A stretch of 64,000 bases of DNA from Rhizobium sp. J15 (lineage in GTDB: Bacteria > Pseudomonadota > Alphaproteobacteria > Rhizobiales > Rhizobiaceae), in assembly GCF_002531825.1 (NCBI RefSeq), contig NZ_NWSX01000013.1:1-64000 (forward strand), in the 5' to 3' direction. Positions within the stretch are counted from its first letter, which is position 1. Each line of letters opens with the position of its first letter. The translations under genes were made by a program, and so were the position numbers. The notes beneath the pieces are model-generated. The model saw only the letters and a list, made by a program, of their open reading frames with translations. It was not told the DNA's origin and searched no databases. Positions 23,481-33,066 of the stretch are shown one piece after another.

Positions 23481-23957
23481 ATGGTTGAAAAGGTACCGAT
23501 GACACAGGGTGGTTTCGTCAAGCTGCAGGAAGAACTGCGCTGGCGCCAGCAGGAGGAGCGTCCCCGAATCATCGAGGCGATCGCCGAAGCCCGTGCCCAT
23601 GGCGACCTTTCCGAAAATGCCGAATATCACGCCGCCAAGGAAGCCCAGAGCCACAACGAGGGCCGCATCACCGAGCTCGAAGATCTGACGGCGCGCGCCG
23701 AGGTCATCGACCTCACCAAGATGTCCGGCCACAAGATCAAGTTCGGCGCCAAGGTGAAGCTCGTCGACGAGGACACCGAGGAAGAAAAGACCTACCAGAT
23801 CGTTGGCGACCAGGAAGCCGACGTCAAGGCCGGCCGCATCTCCATCTCCTCCCCGATCGCCCGTGCGCTGATCGGCAAGGAAGTCGGCGATTCCATCGAG
23901 GTCAACGCCCCGGGCGGCTCCAAGGCCTACGAAATCCTTCAGGTTTCCTGGGGCTGA
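23481..23957 (+). CDS. greA: Transcription elongation factor GreA
   Basis: Rescues backtracked RNA polymerase by stimulating transcript cleavage through the secondary channel. The 158-residue protein begins [12 protein letters not shown] with GAAGGACGG upstream; an ATG-like start 15 bases earlier is less likely. The N-terminal coiled coil carries the acidic tip [13 protein letters not shown] (catalytic D and E), and the C-terminal FKBP-like domain ends [11 protein letters not shown]. lpcC follows after 27 bases and may be co-transcribed. Confidence 0.97.
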   Translation: MVEKVPMTQGGFVKLQEELRWRQQEERPRIIEAIAEARAHGDLSENAEYHAAKEAQSHNEGRITELEDLTARAEVIDLTKMSGHKIKFGAKVKLVDEDTEEEKTYQIVGDQEADVKAGRISISSPIARALIGKEVGDSIEVNAPGGSKAYEILQVSWG

Positions 23958-23984
23958 TCGCCCGCCACGCACGAGACCCATTCC

Positions 23985-25043
23985 TTGCCTGATATGCGTG
24001 ACGTCGAGATCATCGCGCCTAATTTCAAGCGCCGGCTCTCCGGCGTCACGTCGACCATCGTCCAGCTCATCCCGTGCCAGATCCGGCTCGGCATCAGGAT
24101 CGCAACCCTCGGTCCCGGCCTGCCGGAAGGCCTGGCGAAACTGAAATGGCCGCAGCTCCTTGGTCTCTGGCGCCCGCCGGCGCGCCGGCGCCACCGCGTC
24201 TGGCACGCCCGCCGCAACAATGAGATGGCCGTCGGCATCCTGCTTCGCCATGTCCTTCGCATGCCGCTCAAGCTGCTCTTCACCTCGGCCGCGCAGCGCC
24301 GCCACACCGCCTATACGAAATGGCTGATCCGCCGCATGGACGCGGTGATTGCAACCAGCGACCGCTCCGGCTCCTTCCTCGAAGTGCCCCATACCGTCAT
24401 CCAGCACGGCGTCGATCTCTCCCTCTTCCACCCGCCGGAAACGGCGGAAGACGGCATTGCCGCCACCGGCCTGCCCGGCCGCTATCTCGTCGGCTGCTTC
24501 GGCCGCGTGCGCCATCAGAAAGGCACCGACCTCTTCGTCAAGTCGATGATCGAACTCTTGCCGCAGCACCCGGAATGGACGGCCGTCGTCTCCGGCCGGG
24601 TGACGGCGGAGCACGTGGCCTTCGGCGACAAGCTCAAGGCCGATGTCGCCGCCGCAGGCCTTGCCGATCGCATCCTCTTCCTCGGCGAAGTGCCCGATAT
24701 CAAAATCTGGTATCGCCGCCTGACGCTTTACGTCGCCCCTTCCCGCAACGAGGGTTTCGGCCTGACGCCGCTCGAAGCCATGGCCTCGCGCACCGCCGTC
24801 GTAGCATCGGACGCCGGCGCCTATGCCGAACTCATCGCCGATGGCGAGACCGGCGCGGTGGTGGCTGCGGGCGATGGCGAGGCCCTGACACGGGCCATCG
24901 CCCCCTATATCGCAGATCCCGCGCTGGCGATCGCCCATGGCGAGAATGCGCTGCGCCACGTCAGGGCGAATTTCGCGCTGGAGAAGGAAGCAAACGCGAT
25001 CGGCGCTGTTTACAACAGCCTTCTCGGTGACAATCGCGGTTGA
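23985..25043 (+). CDS. lpcC: Lipopolysaccharide core mannosyltransferase LpcC
   Basis: A GT4-family, GT-B-fold transferase of 352 residues. It closely resembles the R. leguminosarum LpcC enzyme that adds mannose to Kdo in the LPS inner core, working at the cytoplasmic face of the inner membrane. Recognisable segments are DVEIIAPNFKRRLSGVTSTI at the N terminus, GCFGRVRHQKGTDLFV in the middle and the GT4 nucleotide-sugar motif ...APSRNEGFGLTPLEAMA. The likely start is TTG 23985 (MPDMRDVEII); ATG 23994 is the alternative. Loss of this core step in R. leguminosarum alters the LPS needed for symbiosis. Confidence 0.88.
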   Translation: MPDMRDVEIIAPNFKRRLSGVTSTIVQLIPCQIRLGIRIATLGPGLPEGLAKLKWPQLLGLWRPPARRRHRVWHARRNNEMAVGILLRHVLRMPLKLLFTSAAQRRHTAYTKWLIRRMDAVIATSDRSGSFLEVPHTVIQHGVDLSLFHPPETAEDGIAATGLPGRYLVGCFGRVRHQKGTDLFVKSMIELLPQHPEWTAVVSGRVTAEHVAFGDKLKADVAAAGLADRILFLGEVPDIKIWYRRLTLYVAPSRNEGFGLTPLEAMASRTAVVASDAGAYAELIADGETGAVVAAGDGEALTRAIAPYIADPALAIAHGENALRHVRANFALEKEANAIGAVYNSLLGDNRG

Positions 25044-25095
25044 GCGAAAAAGAAGACTACGTCGGTACAAGGATCCATAAAAGACCCGCCCCAAA

Positions 25096-25213
25096 CCCCT
25101 CCCCACAAGGGGGAGGGGCTTAACTTACCGCGCCCGTTCTCCATTATCTGCGACGTTTCGAGAAGGAACGAAGTGGGCGCTCCGGGTTAGTCCCTCCCCC
25201 TTGTGGGGAGGGG
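25096..25213. repeat. Palindromic intergenic repeat, second family
   Basis: The arm at 25096-25118 (CCCCTCCCCACAAGG and on) is the reverse complement of the arm at 25192-25213 (...CCTTGTGGGGAGGGG). The arms differ in sequence from the repeats at 1 kb and 14.5 kb, so this is another family. It occupies most of the gap between lpcC and dctA. Nothing else coding is seen in 25044-25359. Confidence 0.7.
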
Positions 25214-25300
25214 TTGGGGAGGGGTAAGCGGTCTCGCCGATCTCCTCGGGTCGGAATGGCGCGTGACGTTGAACATCTGCGTAGAGAACGAAATTATCAA

Positions 25301-25330
25301 TAAGCAAACGGCCCGCTGTAAAACGGGCCG
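25301..25330 (-). terminator. Terminator of dctA
   Basis: On the minus strand CGGCCCG and CGGGCCG flank an eight-base loop, followed by TTTGCTTATTG. It lies 30 bases beyond the dctA stop. The U-run is imperfect. Confidence 0.7.
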
Positions 25331-25359
25331 CTGCAAAGGTTGCCAAAAATCAGGCCTTG

Positions 25360-26694
25360 TTATTCCGCCGGCTGAAGCCCGGCGGCCGGAGCAGCTTCCT
25401 CGGTCTGGCCGCCGAGCGCCGCTGCGAGCTGCGCGGTATCCAGTTCCTTTTCCCAGCGTGCCACGACGATCGTCGCCACGGCATTGCCGACCAGGTTGGT
25501 CAGCGCCCGGCATTCCGACATGAAGCGGTCGATGCCGAGGATGAGCGCCATGCCGGCGACCGGCACGGAGGGCACGACGGAGAGCGTCGCGGCAAGCGTG
25601 ATGAAACCGGCGCCGGTGATGCCGGCGGCGCCCTTCGAGCTCAGCATCGCCACCAGGAGCAGCAGGATCTGGTCGCCCCAGGAGAGCTGGATACCGGTTG
25701 CCTGTGCAATGAAGAGGGCTGCCAGCGTCATGTAGATATTGGTGCCGTCGAGATTGAAGGAATAGCCTGTGGGAATGACGAGGCCGACGACCGAGCGCTT
25801 GCAGCCGGCCTTTTCCATCTTGTTCATCAGTCCCGGAAGTGCTGCCTCGGAAGACGAGGTGCCGAGAACCAGCAGCAGCTCTTCCTTGATGTAGCGCAGC
25901 AGCGCCAGGATCGAGAAGCCGTTGTAGCGGGCAACGGCGCCGAGAACGACGAGAACGAAGAGCAGCGAGGTGATGTAGAAGGTGCCGATCAGCATTGCGA
26001 GGTTGGCGATCGAACCGATGCCGTACTTGCCGATGGTAAACGCCATGGCGCCGAAGGCGCCGATCGGGGCGGCCTTCATGAGGATGCCGACGAGCTTGAA
26101 GATCGGAGCCGTCAGGGCGTTGAGGAAGGTCACGACCTGCTCGCCCTTTTCGCCGACCATGGCGAGCGCGACGCCGAAGAGCACCGAGAAGAACAGCACC
26201 TGCAGGATGTCGCCATCGGCAAACGCGCCGACGATCGTCGACGGGATGATGTTGGTGAGGAAGCCGACGATGCTCTGCTCGTGCGCCTTTTCGGCGAAGG
26301 TAGCGACGGCCTTCGGGTCGAGCGAAGCCGGATCGATGTTCATGCTGGCGCCGGGCTGGACGACATTGGCGACGATCATGCCGATGACGAGCGCCAGCGT
26401 CGAGAAGGTCAGGAAGTACAGCATCGCCTTGCCGGCGACGCGGCCGACCTTCTTCAGGTCGCTCATGCCGGCGATGCCGGTCGCGACCGTTAGGAAGATG
26501 ACCGGGGCGATGACCATCTTCACCAGCTTGATGAAGGCGTCGCCGAGCGGCTTCAGCTGCGTGCCGAGCTCGGGATAGAAATGGCCGAGAAGGATACCCG
26601 CGGCGATGGCGGCGAGAACCTGAACGTAAAGATGAGAATAAAAGGGCTTCTTGCCCTTGCTGTCTGCGACTGCATCCAATGGTGCTGCGATCAT
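25360..26694 (-). CDS. dctA: C4-dicarboxylate:H+ symporter DctA
   Basis: Imports succinate, malate and fumarate across the inner membrane; essential for nitrogen-fixing bacteroids of rhizobia. The 444-residue protein belongs to the dicarboxylate/amino acid:cation symporter family. Visible signatures are the serine-rich hairpin [13 protein letters not shown], the substrate motif [18 protein letters not shown] and [18 protein letters not shown] in the last helices. It is divergent from dctB and preceded by a sigma-54 promoter and DctD-type sites. Confidence 0.98.
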   Translation of the reverse strand: MIAAPLDAVADSKGKKPFYSHLYVQVLAAIAAGILLGHFYPELGTQLKPLGDAFIKLVKMVIAPVIFLTVATGIAGMSDLKKVGRVAGKAMLYFLTFSTLALVIGMIVANVVQPGASMNIDPASLDPKAVATFAEKAHEQSIVGFLTNIIPSTIVGAFADGDILQVLFFSVLFGVALAMVGEKGEQVVTFLNALTAPIFKLVGILMKAAPIGAFGAMAFTIGKYGIGSIANLAMLIGTFYITSLLFVLVVLGAVARYNGFSILALLRYIKEELLLVLGTSSSEAALPGLMNKMEKAGCKRSVVGLVIPTGYSFNLDGTNIYMTLAALFIAQATGIQLSWGDQILLLLVAMLSSKGAAGITGAGFITLAATLSVVPSVPVAGMALILGIDRFMSECRALTNLVGNAVATIVVARWEKELDTAQLAAALGGQTEEAAPAAGLQPAE

Positions 26695-26785
26695 GATGTC
26701 CTCCTAAAGGCTCGCCCGGAACGAACTCCGGCCTCCCGAGCCGTTCGCTTCAATTCAACAGCTCAGCCGTTGTTGTCCCCTCCTT

Positions 26786-26802
26786 CGCAATCGCCGTGCC
26801 AG
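26786..26802 (-). promoter_or_regulatory. Sigma-54 (-24/-12) promoter of dctA
   Basis: On the minus strand TGGCAC-N5-TTGCG matches the RpoN consensus exactly, with invariant GG and GC correctly spaced. It lies about 92-108 bases upstream of the dctA ATG. Confidence 0.93.
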
Positions 26803-26877
26803 TTTCGAATTGCAGATCTAAGCAATTGATTTTCGTCACTTAAAAAATTGGGAGACCATCTGCAGTACGTTAAGAAA

Positions 26878-26932
26878 TGCGGAAATCCGCACAAAGTCAT
26901 TTGCATCCAGTGCCGAAACATGCACAAATCCG
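26878..26932. promoter_or_regulatory. Upstream DctD-binding sites
   Basis: A perfect dyad TGCGGAAATCCGCA occupies 26878-26891, about 80 bases upstream of the -24/-12 element. A weaker related half-site (TGCACAAATCCGCC) follows at 26921-26934, ending at the dctB start. Two tandem DctD sites at this kind of distance are known for rhizobial dctA; assignment of the second site is less sure. The sites also overlap the dctB leader. Confidence 0.75.
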
Positions 26933-26934
26933 CC

Positions 26935-28794
26935 ATGTCCTTGTCCGTCTCGCAAAAGCTGTGGCCCACCCTGCCGCTGCATCATCGCATCCGCCGGATG
27001 TGGTGGGCCTATGCGGCGATCGCGCTTCTCGCCGTCATCATGAGCCTCTGGGCAAGCGGCGAGGTCGGCCGCTACCAGGCCGAGACCGCGCTGGAGGAAC
27101 AGGCCCGCACCGATGCGCGGCTGAATGCGGCATTGCTGCGCACGGTTCTAGAGAAATACCGGGCGCTTCCCTTCGTGCTGTCGCAGGACACCGCGCTCGC
27201 CGCGGCGCTGGCGGGAAACGAGGCCGGCACGTTCGAGCAGCTGAGCCGGAAGCTGGAAATGCTGGCGGCGGGCACCAAGGCTGCCGTTATCTATGTCATC
27301 GACAAGAACGGCATGGCGGTTTCGGCCAGCAACTGGCGCGAACCGACGAGCTTCGTCGGCAACGACTATCGTTTCCGCGAATATTTCCAGGGTGCTGTGG
27401 CGAAGGGACAGGCCGAGCACTTCGCGCTCGGCACCGTCAGCAAGGAACCCGGCCTCTATATTTCCGAGCGCATATCCGGCCCGGACGGGCTCCTCGGTGT
27501 CGTCGTCGTCAAGGTGGAATTCGATGACATCGAGGCGGACTGGAGCGCCACGGACGCACCGTCCTATGTCATCGACGATCGCGGCATCGTCCTCATCACC
27601 AGCATTCCCTCCTGGCGGTTCATGACGATCGGCCGGATCCCCGGGGATCGTCTGGCGGCGATCCGCGAAAGCCTCCAATTCGGCGATGCGCCGCTTCAGC
27701 CGCTGCCGCTCGATAGCGTGCGAAGCCTTGGCGACGGGCTCGACGTCGTCGAAATCGTCATGCCGGGCGGCGCCGGGAAAACCAGGTTTCTCGATGTCGG
27801 AATACCGGTTCCGGCAACGGCGTGGCAGCTGCGGCATCTCGTGGCGCTGGGAGCGGCCGTCGATGCGGGAATTCGCGAAGCCCGCATGCTGACGCTGTTG
27901 ACACTCTTGCCGCTGCTTGCCGCAGGCGCCTTCCTGTTGCGCCGCCGCCAGGCGGTCACTCTCAGGATTTTCAGGGAGCAGCAGGCGCGCGAGGAGCTGG
28001 AACGGCGCGTCGCCGAGCGGACGCTCGATCTCAGCCAGGCGCGCGACCGGTTGCAGGCCGAGATCGTCGGCCACAGGAGCACGGAGCAGAAACTGCAGGC
28101 GGTGCAGCAGGATCTGGTTCAGGCCAACAGGCTGGCGATCCTCGGCCAGGTCGCCGCCGGCGTCGCCCACGAGATCAACCAGCCGGTCGCAACCATCCGC
28201 GCCTATGCCGATAATGCCCGCACCTTCCTCGACCGCGGCCAGACCGCGCCGGCCGGCGAGAACCTGGAGAACATCGCCGCGCTGACCGAGCGCATCGGCT
28301 CGATCACCGAGGAGCTGAAGAGTTTCGCCCGCAAGGGCCGCGGCAGCGCCGAACCGACCGGGTTGAAGGATGTGATCGAGGGCGCGGTGATGCTGCTGCG
28401 CAGCCGCTTTGCCGGCCGCATGGATACGCTCGACATCGAGCTGCCGCCTGCCGACCTGCAGGTCATGGGCAGCAGGATCCGCCTCGAACAGGTGCTGATC
28501 AACCTGCTCCAGAACGCGCTCGAGGCCGTCGCCCCGAAGGCCGACGAGGCGCGCGTCGAGGTCAGGACATCGAGTGACCAGGAGATGGTGATGCTGACGG
28601 TTGCCGACAACGGCCCCGGCATCTCGCCCGAGATCCGCAAGGGGCTGTTCACGCCCTTCAACACCTCGAAGGAAAGCGGTCTCGGCCTGGGGTTGGTTAT
28701 CTCCAAGGATATCGTCGGCGATTACGGCGGCCGGATGGAGGTGGAGAGCGACAGCAGCGGGACAAGGTTCATCGTTCATCTGAGGAAGGCTTGA
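26935..28794 (+). CDS. dctB: C4-dicarboxylate sensor histidine kinase DctB
   Basis: Membrane sensor that phosphorylates DctD when dicarboxylates are present. From ATG 26935 ([12 protein letters not shown]) it has 619 residues; an in-frame ATG at 26848 would run through the DctD sites and is rejected. Helix 1 (about 23-41) and helix 2 (about 318-336) bracket a periplasmic sensor domain; a coiled coil leads to the H-box [14 protein letters not shown] with H412, and the N and G boxes ([28 protein letters not shown]) complete the kinase. It overlaps the dctD leader region directly. Confidence 0.96.
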   Translation: MSLSVSQKLWPTLPLHHRIRRMWWAYAAIALLAVIMSLWASGEVGRYQAETALEEQARTDARLNAALLRTVLEKYRALPFVLSQDTALAAALAGNEAGTFEQLSRKLEMLAAGTKAAVIYVIDKNGMAVSASNWREPTSFVGNDYRFREYFQGAVAKGQAEHFALGTVSKEPGLYISERISGPDGLLGVVVVKVEFDDIEADWSATDAPSYVIDDRGIVLITSIPSWRFMTIGRIPGDRLAAIRESLQFGDAPLQPLPLDSVRSLGDGLDVVEIVMPGGAGKTRFLDVGIPVPATAWQLRHLVALGAAVDAGIREARMLTLLTLLPLLAAGAFLLRRRQAVTLRIFREQQAREELERRVAERTLDLSQARDRLQAEIVGHRSTEQKLQAVQQDLVQANRLAILGQVAAGVAHEINQPVATIRAYADNARTFLDRGQTAPAGENLENIAALTERIGSITEELKSFARKGRGSAEPTGLKDVIEGAVMLLRSRFAGRMDTLDIELPPADLQVMGSRIRLEQVLINLLQNALEAVAPKADEARVEVRTSSDQEMVMLTVADNGPGISPEIRKGLFTPFNTSKESGLGLGLVISKDIVGDYGGRMEVESDSSGTRFIVHLRKA

Positions 28795-28796
28795 CC

Positions 28797-30143
28797 ATGG
28801 CCACACCGATGCCCGTTGCGCTGATCGACGACGACAGGGATCTGCGCCGCGCCACGGCCCAGACGCTGGAACTCGCCGGCTTTTCCGTCTCGGCCTATGA
28901 CGGCGCGAAAGCCGCGCTGGCGGAGCTGACGGCCAATTTTGCCGGCCCTGTCGTCACCGATATCCGCATGCCCGAGATCGACGGGCTGCAGCTGTTCGCC
29001 ACGCTGAAGGGCATGGACGCAGACCTGCCTGTTATATTGATGACCGGCCACGGCGATATTCCGATGGCCGTTCAGGCCATCCAGGACGGCGCCTATGATT
29101 TCATCGCCAAACCCTTCGCAGCCGACCGCCTCGTCCAGAGCGTGCGCCGCGCCGGCGAGAAGCGGCAGCTGGTTCTGGAAAACCGCATGCTGCGCCGGGC
29201 CGCCGAAGATGCGCAGGAGACTTTGCCGCTGATCGGCCAGACGCCTGCCATGGAAAATCTGAGGAAAATTCTGCGCCACATCGCCGATACCGATGTCGAC
29301 GTGCTCGTCGCCGGCGAAACCGGCAGCGGCAAGGAGGTGGTCGCCCAGATCCTGCATCAGTGGAGCCACCGCCGGAAGGGCAATTTCGTGGCGCTGAACT
29401 GCGGGGCGCTGCCCGAAACCGTCATCGAAAGCGAGTTGTTCGGCCATGAGGCCGGCGCTTTTACCGGCGCTCAGAAGCGCCGCATGGGCCGCATCGAACA
29501 TGCAAGCGGCGGCACGCTCTTCCTCGACGAAATCGAGAGCATGCCTCTCGCCACGCAGGTCAAGATGCTGCGCGTGCTGGAGATGCGCGAAATCACCCCG
29601 CTCGGCACCAATGAGGTACGCCCGGTCGATCTGCGCGTCGTCGCGGCCGCCAAGATCGACCTCGGAGATCCCGAGGTGCGCGGCGATTTTCGCGAGGACC
29701 TCTATTACAGGCTGAATGTCGTGACGATCTCCATTCCGCCGCTGAGAGAACGCCGCGAGGATATTCCGCTGCTGTTTTCCCATTTCGCCGCGCGCGCCGC
29801 CGAGCGCTTCCGCCGCGACGTGCCGGAACTTTCAGAAAATGTGCGCCATCACCTCGCCACCCACGCATGGCCGGGCAATGTCCGCGAACTCTCCCATTAT
29901 GCCGAACGCGTGGTGCTGGGCGTCGAAGGCGGCGCAGCAGCACCCCTTCCCCCGCAGCCGGCGGGCGGCACGCTGCCGGAACGGCTGGAACGCTACGAGG
30001 CGGAGATCATCCGCGATGCCCTTAGCGCCAATGACGGCGACGTGCGGCGCACCATCGAGGCGCTCGGCATTCCGAGAAAGACGTTTTACGACAAACTGCA
30101 GCGCCACGGCATCAACCGCGGCGGCTATGCCTCGCGCAAATAG
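28797..30143 (+). CDS. dctD: Sigma-54-dependent response regulator DctD
   Basis: NtrC-family activator of dctA. The 448 residues hold a receiver domain with the phospho-acceptor D55 (VVTDIRMPE), an AAA+ domain with Walker A GETGSGKE (173-180) and the sigma-54 contact loop GAFTGA (220-225), and a Fis-type C-terminal helix-turn-helix ([19 protein letters not shown]). ATG 28797 is two bases after the dctB stop; a TTG at 28791 is in frame but unneeded. Together with DctB it forms the classical rhizobial dicarboxylate switch. Confidence 0.97.
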   Translation: MATPMPVALIDDDRDLRRATAQTLELAGFSVSAYDGAKAALAELTANFAGPVVTDIRMPEIDGLQLFATLKGMDADLPVILMTGHGDIPMAVQAIQDGAYDFIAKPFAADRLVQSVRRAGEKRQLVLENRMLRRAAEDAQETLPLIGQTPAMENLRKILRHIADTDVDVLVAGETGSGKEVVAQILHQWSHRRKGNFVALNCGALPETVIESELFGHEAGAFTGAQKRRMGRIEHASGGTLFLDEIESMPLATQVKMLRVLEMREITPLGTNEVRPVDLRVVAAAKIDLGDPEVRGDFREDLYYRLNVVTISIPPLRERREDIPLLFSHFAARAAERFRRDVPELSENVRHHLATHAWPGNVRELSHYAERVVLGVEGGAAAPLPPQPAGGTLPERLERYEAEIIRDALSANDGDVRRTIEALGIPRKTFYDKLQRHGINRGGYASRK

Positions 30144-30149
30144 GCTGCC

Positions 30150-30617
30150 TTAGACTTCCACCAGCCCGAGCTTCTTCACCTGGCGGATCGTCAGCATGGT
30201 GCGCACGGTATCGACATGTTCGTTCGCCGTCAGCACTTCGATGACGAAGTCCTGGAAGTGGGTGAGGTTTTCCGCCACGCAGTGCAGCAGGAAATCGCTG
30301 TCGCCCGAGACCATCCAGGCCTGGCGCACCAGCGGCCATTCGGTGGTGGCGGCGGCAAAGGCCTTGAGATTGCCTTCCGACTGGTGCTTGAGGCCGACCA
30401 TGCAGAAAGCGACCAGATCGAAGCCGAGCTTCGGGCTGTTCAGCATGGCGTGATAGCCCTCGATGATGCCCGCTTCCTCGAGCTTGCGCACCCGGCGCAG
30501 GCAGGGCGGCGCCGAGATGCCGACGCGGTCGGCGAGCTCCACATTGGTCATGCGGCCGTCGGCCTGCAGCTCCCGGAGGATCTTTATGTCGATGACGTCG
30601 AGTTCCGTGCGACCCAC
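30150..30617 (-). CDS. Lrp/AsnC family transcriptional regulator
   Basis: A 155-residue regulator from GTG 30617 (encoding MGRTELDVIDIKIL), chosen because AAAGAAAGG lies just upstream; the longer frame to 30677 has no such site. N-terminal winged helix (MTNVELADRVGISAPPCLRRVRKLEEAGII) and C-terminal RAM effector domain (VAFCMVGLK, then VSGDSDFLLHCVAENL). Such proteins sense amino acids as octamers. It is convergent with dctD and divergent from trxB; a target is not apparent. Confidence 0.9.
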   Translation of the reverse strand: MGRTELDVIDIKILRELQADGRMTNVELADRVGISAPPCLRRVRKLEEAGIIEGYHAMLNSPKLGFDLVAFCMVGLKHQSEGNLKAFAAATTEWPLVRQAWMVSGDSDFLLHCVAENLTHFQDFVIEVLTANEHVDTVRTMLTIRQVKKLGLVEV

Positions 30618-30848
30618 ATCGCGGCCTTTCTTTAATTCTTCGCGGCGAGCTTCTATATAAAGCCGCGGAATACGCAAGAAAGTTTCAAGCCGATGACGGA
30701 TTCTTGCACATCAAGGCGATTTGCCTTGTTGGTAATGCAAGGCTGCCCTTGAATAATAGCATTGGACGTTCATAAATGGCGCATGGACCGCGAAACGGCC
30801 GTAATCGCTATTTAGCCGCCGCCCTCCTGCCAGTCGAAAGGAAATGAC

Positions 30849-31823
30849 ATGCCCGCCCGCCACACAAAGGTGCTCATCATCGGTTCCGGACCCGCCGGCT
30901 ATACTGCCGCGGTCTATGCCGCGCGCGCCATGCTGAAGCCGGTCCTGATCGCCGGCCTCGAACAGGGCGGCCAGCTGATGATCACCACCGATGTCGAGAA
31001 CTATCCGGGCTTTGCCGATCCGATCCAGGGCCCCTGGCTGATGGAGCAGATGCTGCAGCAGGCAAAACATGTCGGCGCCGAGATCGTCAACGACCTCGTG
31101 ACCGAAGTCGACACGAACCAGCGTCCCTTCGTCGCCCGCACCGACAGCGGCCAGGTCTGGACCGCCGATACGCTGATCATCGCCACCGGCGCCAAGGCCA
31201 AGTGGCTCGGCATCCAGAGCGAGCAGCATTTCCAGGGCTTCGGCGTTTCGGCCTGCGCCACCTGCGACGGCTTCTTCTATCGCAACAAGGACGTGATCGT
31301 CGTCGGCGGCGGCAACAGCGCCGTCGAAGAGGCGCTCTATCTCTCCAATATCGCCAAGTCGGTAACGGTCGTGCACCGCCGCGACTCGTTCCGCGCCGAG
31401 AAGATCCTGCAGGAACGACTGTTCGCCAAGGAAAACGTCAAGGTGCTCTGGAACTCGGAAGTGGCCGAGATCACCGGCACGCCGGCCAAGCCCCCGATGC
31501 CGCAGTCCGTGTCCGGCGCGCGCCTGCGCGACGTCAGAACCGGCGCGATCACGGAAATGCCGGTCGACGGCGTCTTCGTCGCCATCGGCCACGCGCCCGC
31601 GACCGAGCTTTTCAAGGGCAAGCTGAAGCTGAAGGACAACGGCTATCTCTGGACCGCGCCGGATTCGACCGCGACCAGCCTCGAGGGCGTCTATGCCGCC
31701 GGCGACGTGACGGACGATACGTTCCGCCAGGCAATCACCGCCGCCGGCATGGGCTGCATGGCAGCACTTGAAGCCGAGCGATATCTGACAGGCCACATGC
31801 CTGTCGCCGTGGCCGCGGAGTAA
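30849..31823 (+). CDS. trxB: Thioredoxin reductase
   Basis: FAD enzyme that uses NADPH to reduce thioredoxin. The 324 residues show the FAD motif GSGPAGYTAA (12-21), the redox pair C136-C139 in ACATCDGFFY, the NADPH motif GGGNSAVEEALYLS and the closing FAD segment YAAGDVTDDTFRQA. lsrB follows 22 bases after the stop; the trxB-lsrB order is conserved in Sinorhizobium and Agrobacterium, tying redox balance to that regulator. Confidence 0.97.
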   Translation: MPARHTKVLIIGSGPAGYTAAVYAARAMLKPVLIAGLEQGGQLMITTDVENYPGFADPIQGPWLMEQMLQQAKHVGAEIVNDLVTEVDTNQRPFVARTDSGQVWTADTLIIATGAKAKWLGIQSEQHFQGFGVSACATCDGFFYRNKDVIVVGGGNSAVEEALYLSNIAKSVTVVHRRDSFRAEKILQERLFAKENVKVLWNSEVAEITGTPAKPPMPQSVSGARLRDVRTGAITEMPVDGVFVAIGHAPATELFKGKLKLKDNGYLWTAPDSTATSLEGVYAAGDVTDDTFRQAITAAGMGCMAALEAERYLTGHMPVAVAAE

Positions 31824-31845
31824 GATCGGCATGAGAGGCGGGGGA

Positions 31846-32742
31846 ATGCCACTGGATTGGGACAAGCTGCGTATTTTTCACGCAGCTGCCGAAGCGGGTT
31901 CGTTCACGCATGCGGCGGATAAGCTGCATCTGTCCCAATCGGCCATCAGCCGCCAGGTGAGCGCGCTGGAGCAGGATGTCGGCACCAAGCTGTTTCACCG
32001 CCATGCGCGCGGCCTGATCCTGACGGAACAGGGCGAGCTGCTTTACCGCACCGCCCATGACGTGCTGCTGAAGCTCGAAACCGTCAAGATGCAGCTCACC
32101 GAGACGACCGAGACGCCGTCCGGCAAGCTGCGTGTCACGACCACGGTCGGTCTCGGCCAGGGCTGGCTGACCGACAAGATCCAGGAATTCCTGCAGCTTT
32201 ATCCCGATGTGCAGATCCAGCTCATCCTCGACAACGAGGAAGTGGATGTGAACATGCGCCATGCCGATTGCGCCATCCGCCTGCGCCAGCCGCAGCAATC
32301 CGACCTCATCCAGCGCAAGCTCTTCACCGTGCACATGCACGTCTATGCGGCCCCCTCCTACATCAATCGACACGGCGAGCCGCAGAAGATCGAGGATCTC
32401 GACAATCACCGCATCATCACCTTCGGCGAGCCGGCGCCGAGCTACCTGCTCGACGTCAACTGGCTCGAGGTTGCCGGACGCTCCTCCGACAACAAGCGCA
32501 TTCCGCATCTGCAGATCAACAGCCAGACCTCGATCAAACGCGCCTGCCTGCTCGGAATCGGCGTCGCCTGCCTGCCCGATTACATCGTCGGCCGCGATCC
32601 CGGCCTGATTCAGCTGGCGATCAATGCCGACGTGCCGTCTTTCGACACCTATTTCTGCTACCCTGACGAGATCAAGAATGCCGCCAAGCTGAAGGCTTTC
32701 CGCGATTTTATCGTCAGCAAGGCTAGAAACTGGAACTTTTAA
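31846..32742 (+). CDS. lsrB: LysR-family regulator LsrB/VtlR
   Basis: A LysR-type regulator of 298 residues from ATG 31846 (MPLDWDKLRIFHAAAEAG), preceded by GGCGGGGG; an ATG 15 bases upstream is in frame. The winged helix holds FTHAADKLHLSQSAISRQVSALEQ, and the rest is the effector-binding domain. Position after trxB and before tandem AbcR sRNA genes matches S. meliloti lsrB and Brucella vtlR, which affect oxidative stress, LPS, symbiosis or virulence and activate AbcR-type sRNAs in Brucella and Agrobacterium. Two cysteines (C537-like positions cannot be equated here) are not interpreted. Assignment relies on synteny plus sequence. Confidence 0.85.
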   Translation: MPLDWDKLRIFHAAAEAGSFTHAADKLHLSQSAISRQVSALEQDVGTKLFHRHARGLILTEQGELLYRTAHDVLLKLETVKMQLTETTETPSGKLRVTTTVGLGQGWLTDKIQEFLQLYPDVQIQLILDNEEVDVNMRHADCAIRLRQPQQSDLIQRKLFTVHMHVYAAPSYINRHGEPQKIEDLDNHRIITFGEPAPSYLLDVNWLEVAGRSSDNKRIPHLQINSQTSIKRACLLGIGVACLPDYIVGRDPGLIQLAINADVPSFDTYFCYPDEIKNAAKLKAFRDFIVSKARNWNF

Positions 32743-32779
32743 GCCAGATTTATGGAATGTTTTCCATACTATGCAAAGA

Positions 32780-32836
32780 GCGCATGACTGGCATGCACAA
32801 ATGTGGGTTGCCGTTTGCCCATTAAACCACCATATC
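32780..32836 (+). promoter_or_regulatory. Promoter and upstream activator element of the first AbcR sRNA
   Basis: TTGCCG (32808-32813) and CATATC (32831-32836) are 17 bases apart. Upstream, GCGCAT-N4-GGCATGCACAAA (32780-32801) covers about -63 to -42 relative to the inferred start. The same block recurs at exactly the same distance before the second sRNA, as expected for an activator site; LsrB is the natural candidate. Confidence 0.75.
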
Positions 32837-32842
32837 GCACAT

Positions 32843-32959
32843 AGCTGATGCACATGGTGGCTTTTCCTCCCAGTTCCACCGCATTAGCTGTTCCCCTCTG
32901 GAGGTTTTTGACCTTCACACTTATAAGGGCCCTGGTTTTCCAGCGGCCCTCTTTTTTTT
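32843..32959 (+). ncRNA. AbcR-type small RNA (alpha-r15 family), copy 1
   Basis: About 117 nt from the inferred start AGCTGATGC to the U-run at 32952-32959. Central segments shared with copy 2 are CCACCGCATTAGCTG, TTCCCCTCTGGAGG and TTGACCTTCACA, with a strong terminator built from GGGCC...GGCCC and eight T residues. Its position after lsrB, tandem arrangement and the CU-rich unpaired loops that pair with ribosome-binding sites of ABC transporter mRNAs are those of the Hfq-dependent AbcR1/AbcR2 pair. I cannot say which copy is AbcR1. Confidence 0.9.
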
Positions 32960-33003
32960 GCCTTTGCTCACTGGGAAATGCCGCACCGCAAAAAATTTGT
33001 GCG

Positions 33004-33060
33004 GCGCATAGCAGGCATGCACAAAAAAGCATTGAAACCTGCCTAAGGAAGCACCATATC
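33004..33060 (+). promoter_or_regulatory. Promoter and upstream activator element of the second AbcR sRNA
   Basis: TTGAAA (33032-33037) and CATATC (33055-33060) are 17 bases apart. The block GCGCAT-N4-GGCATGCACAAA is at 33004-33025, again 63 to 42 bases before the inferred start. Sequence between this block and the -10 is otherwise different from copy 1, so the conserved block stands out as selected. Confidence 0.75.
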
Positions 33061-33066
33061 CCTCTC

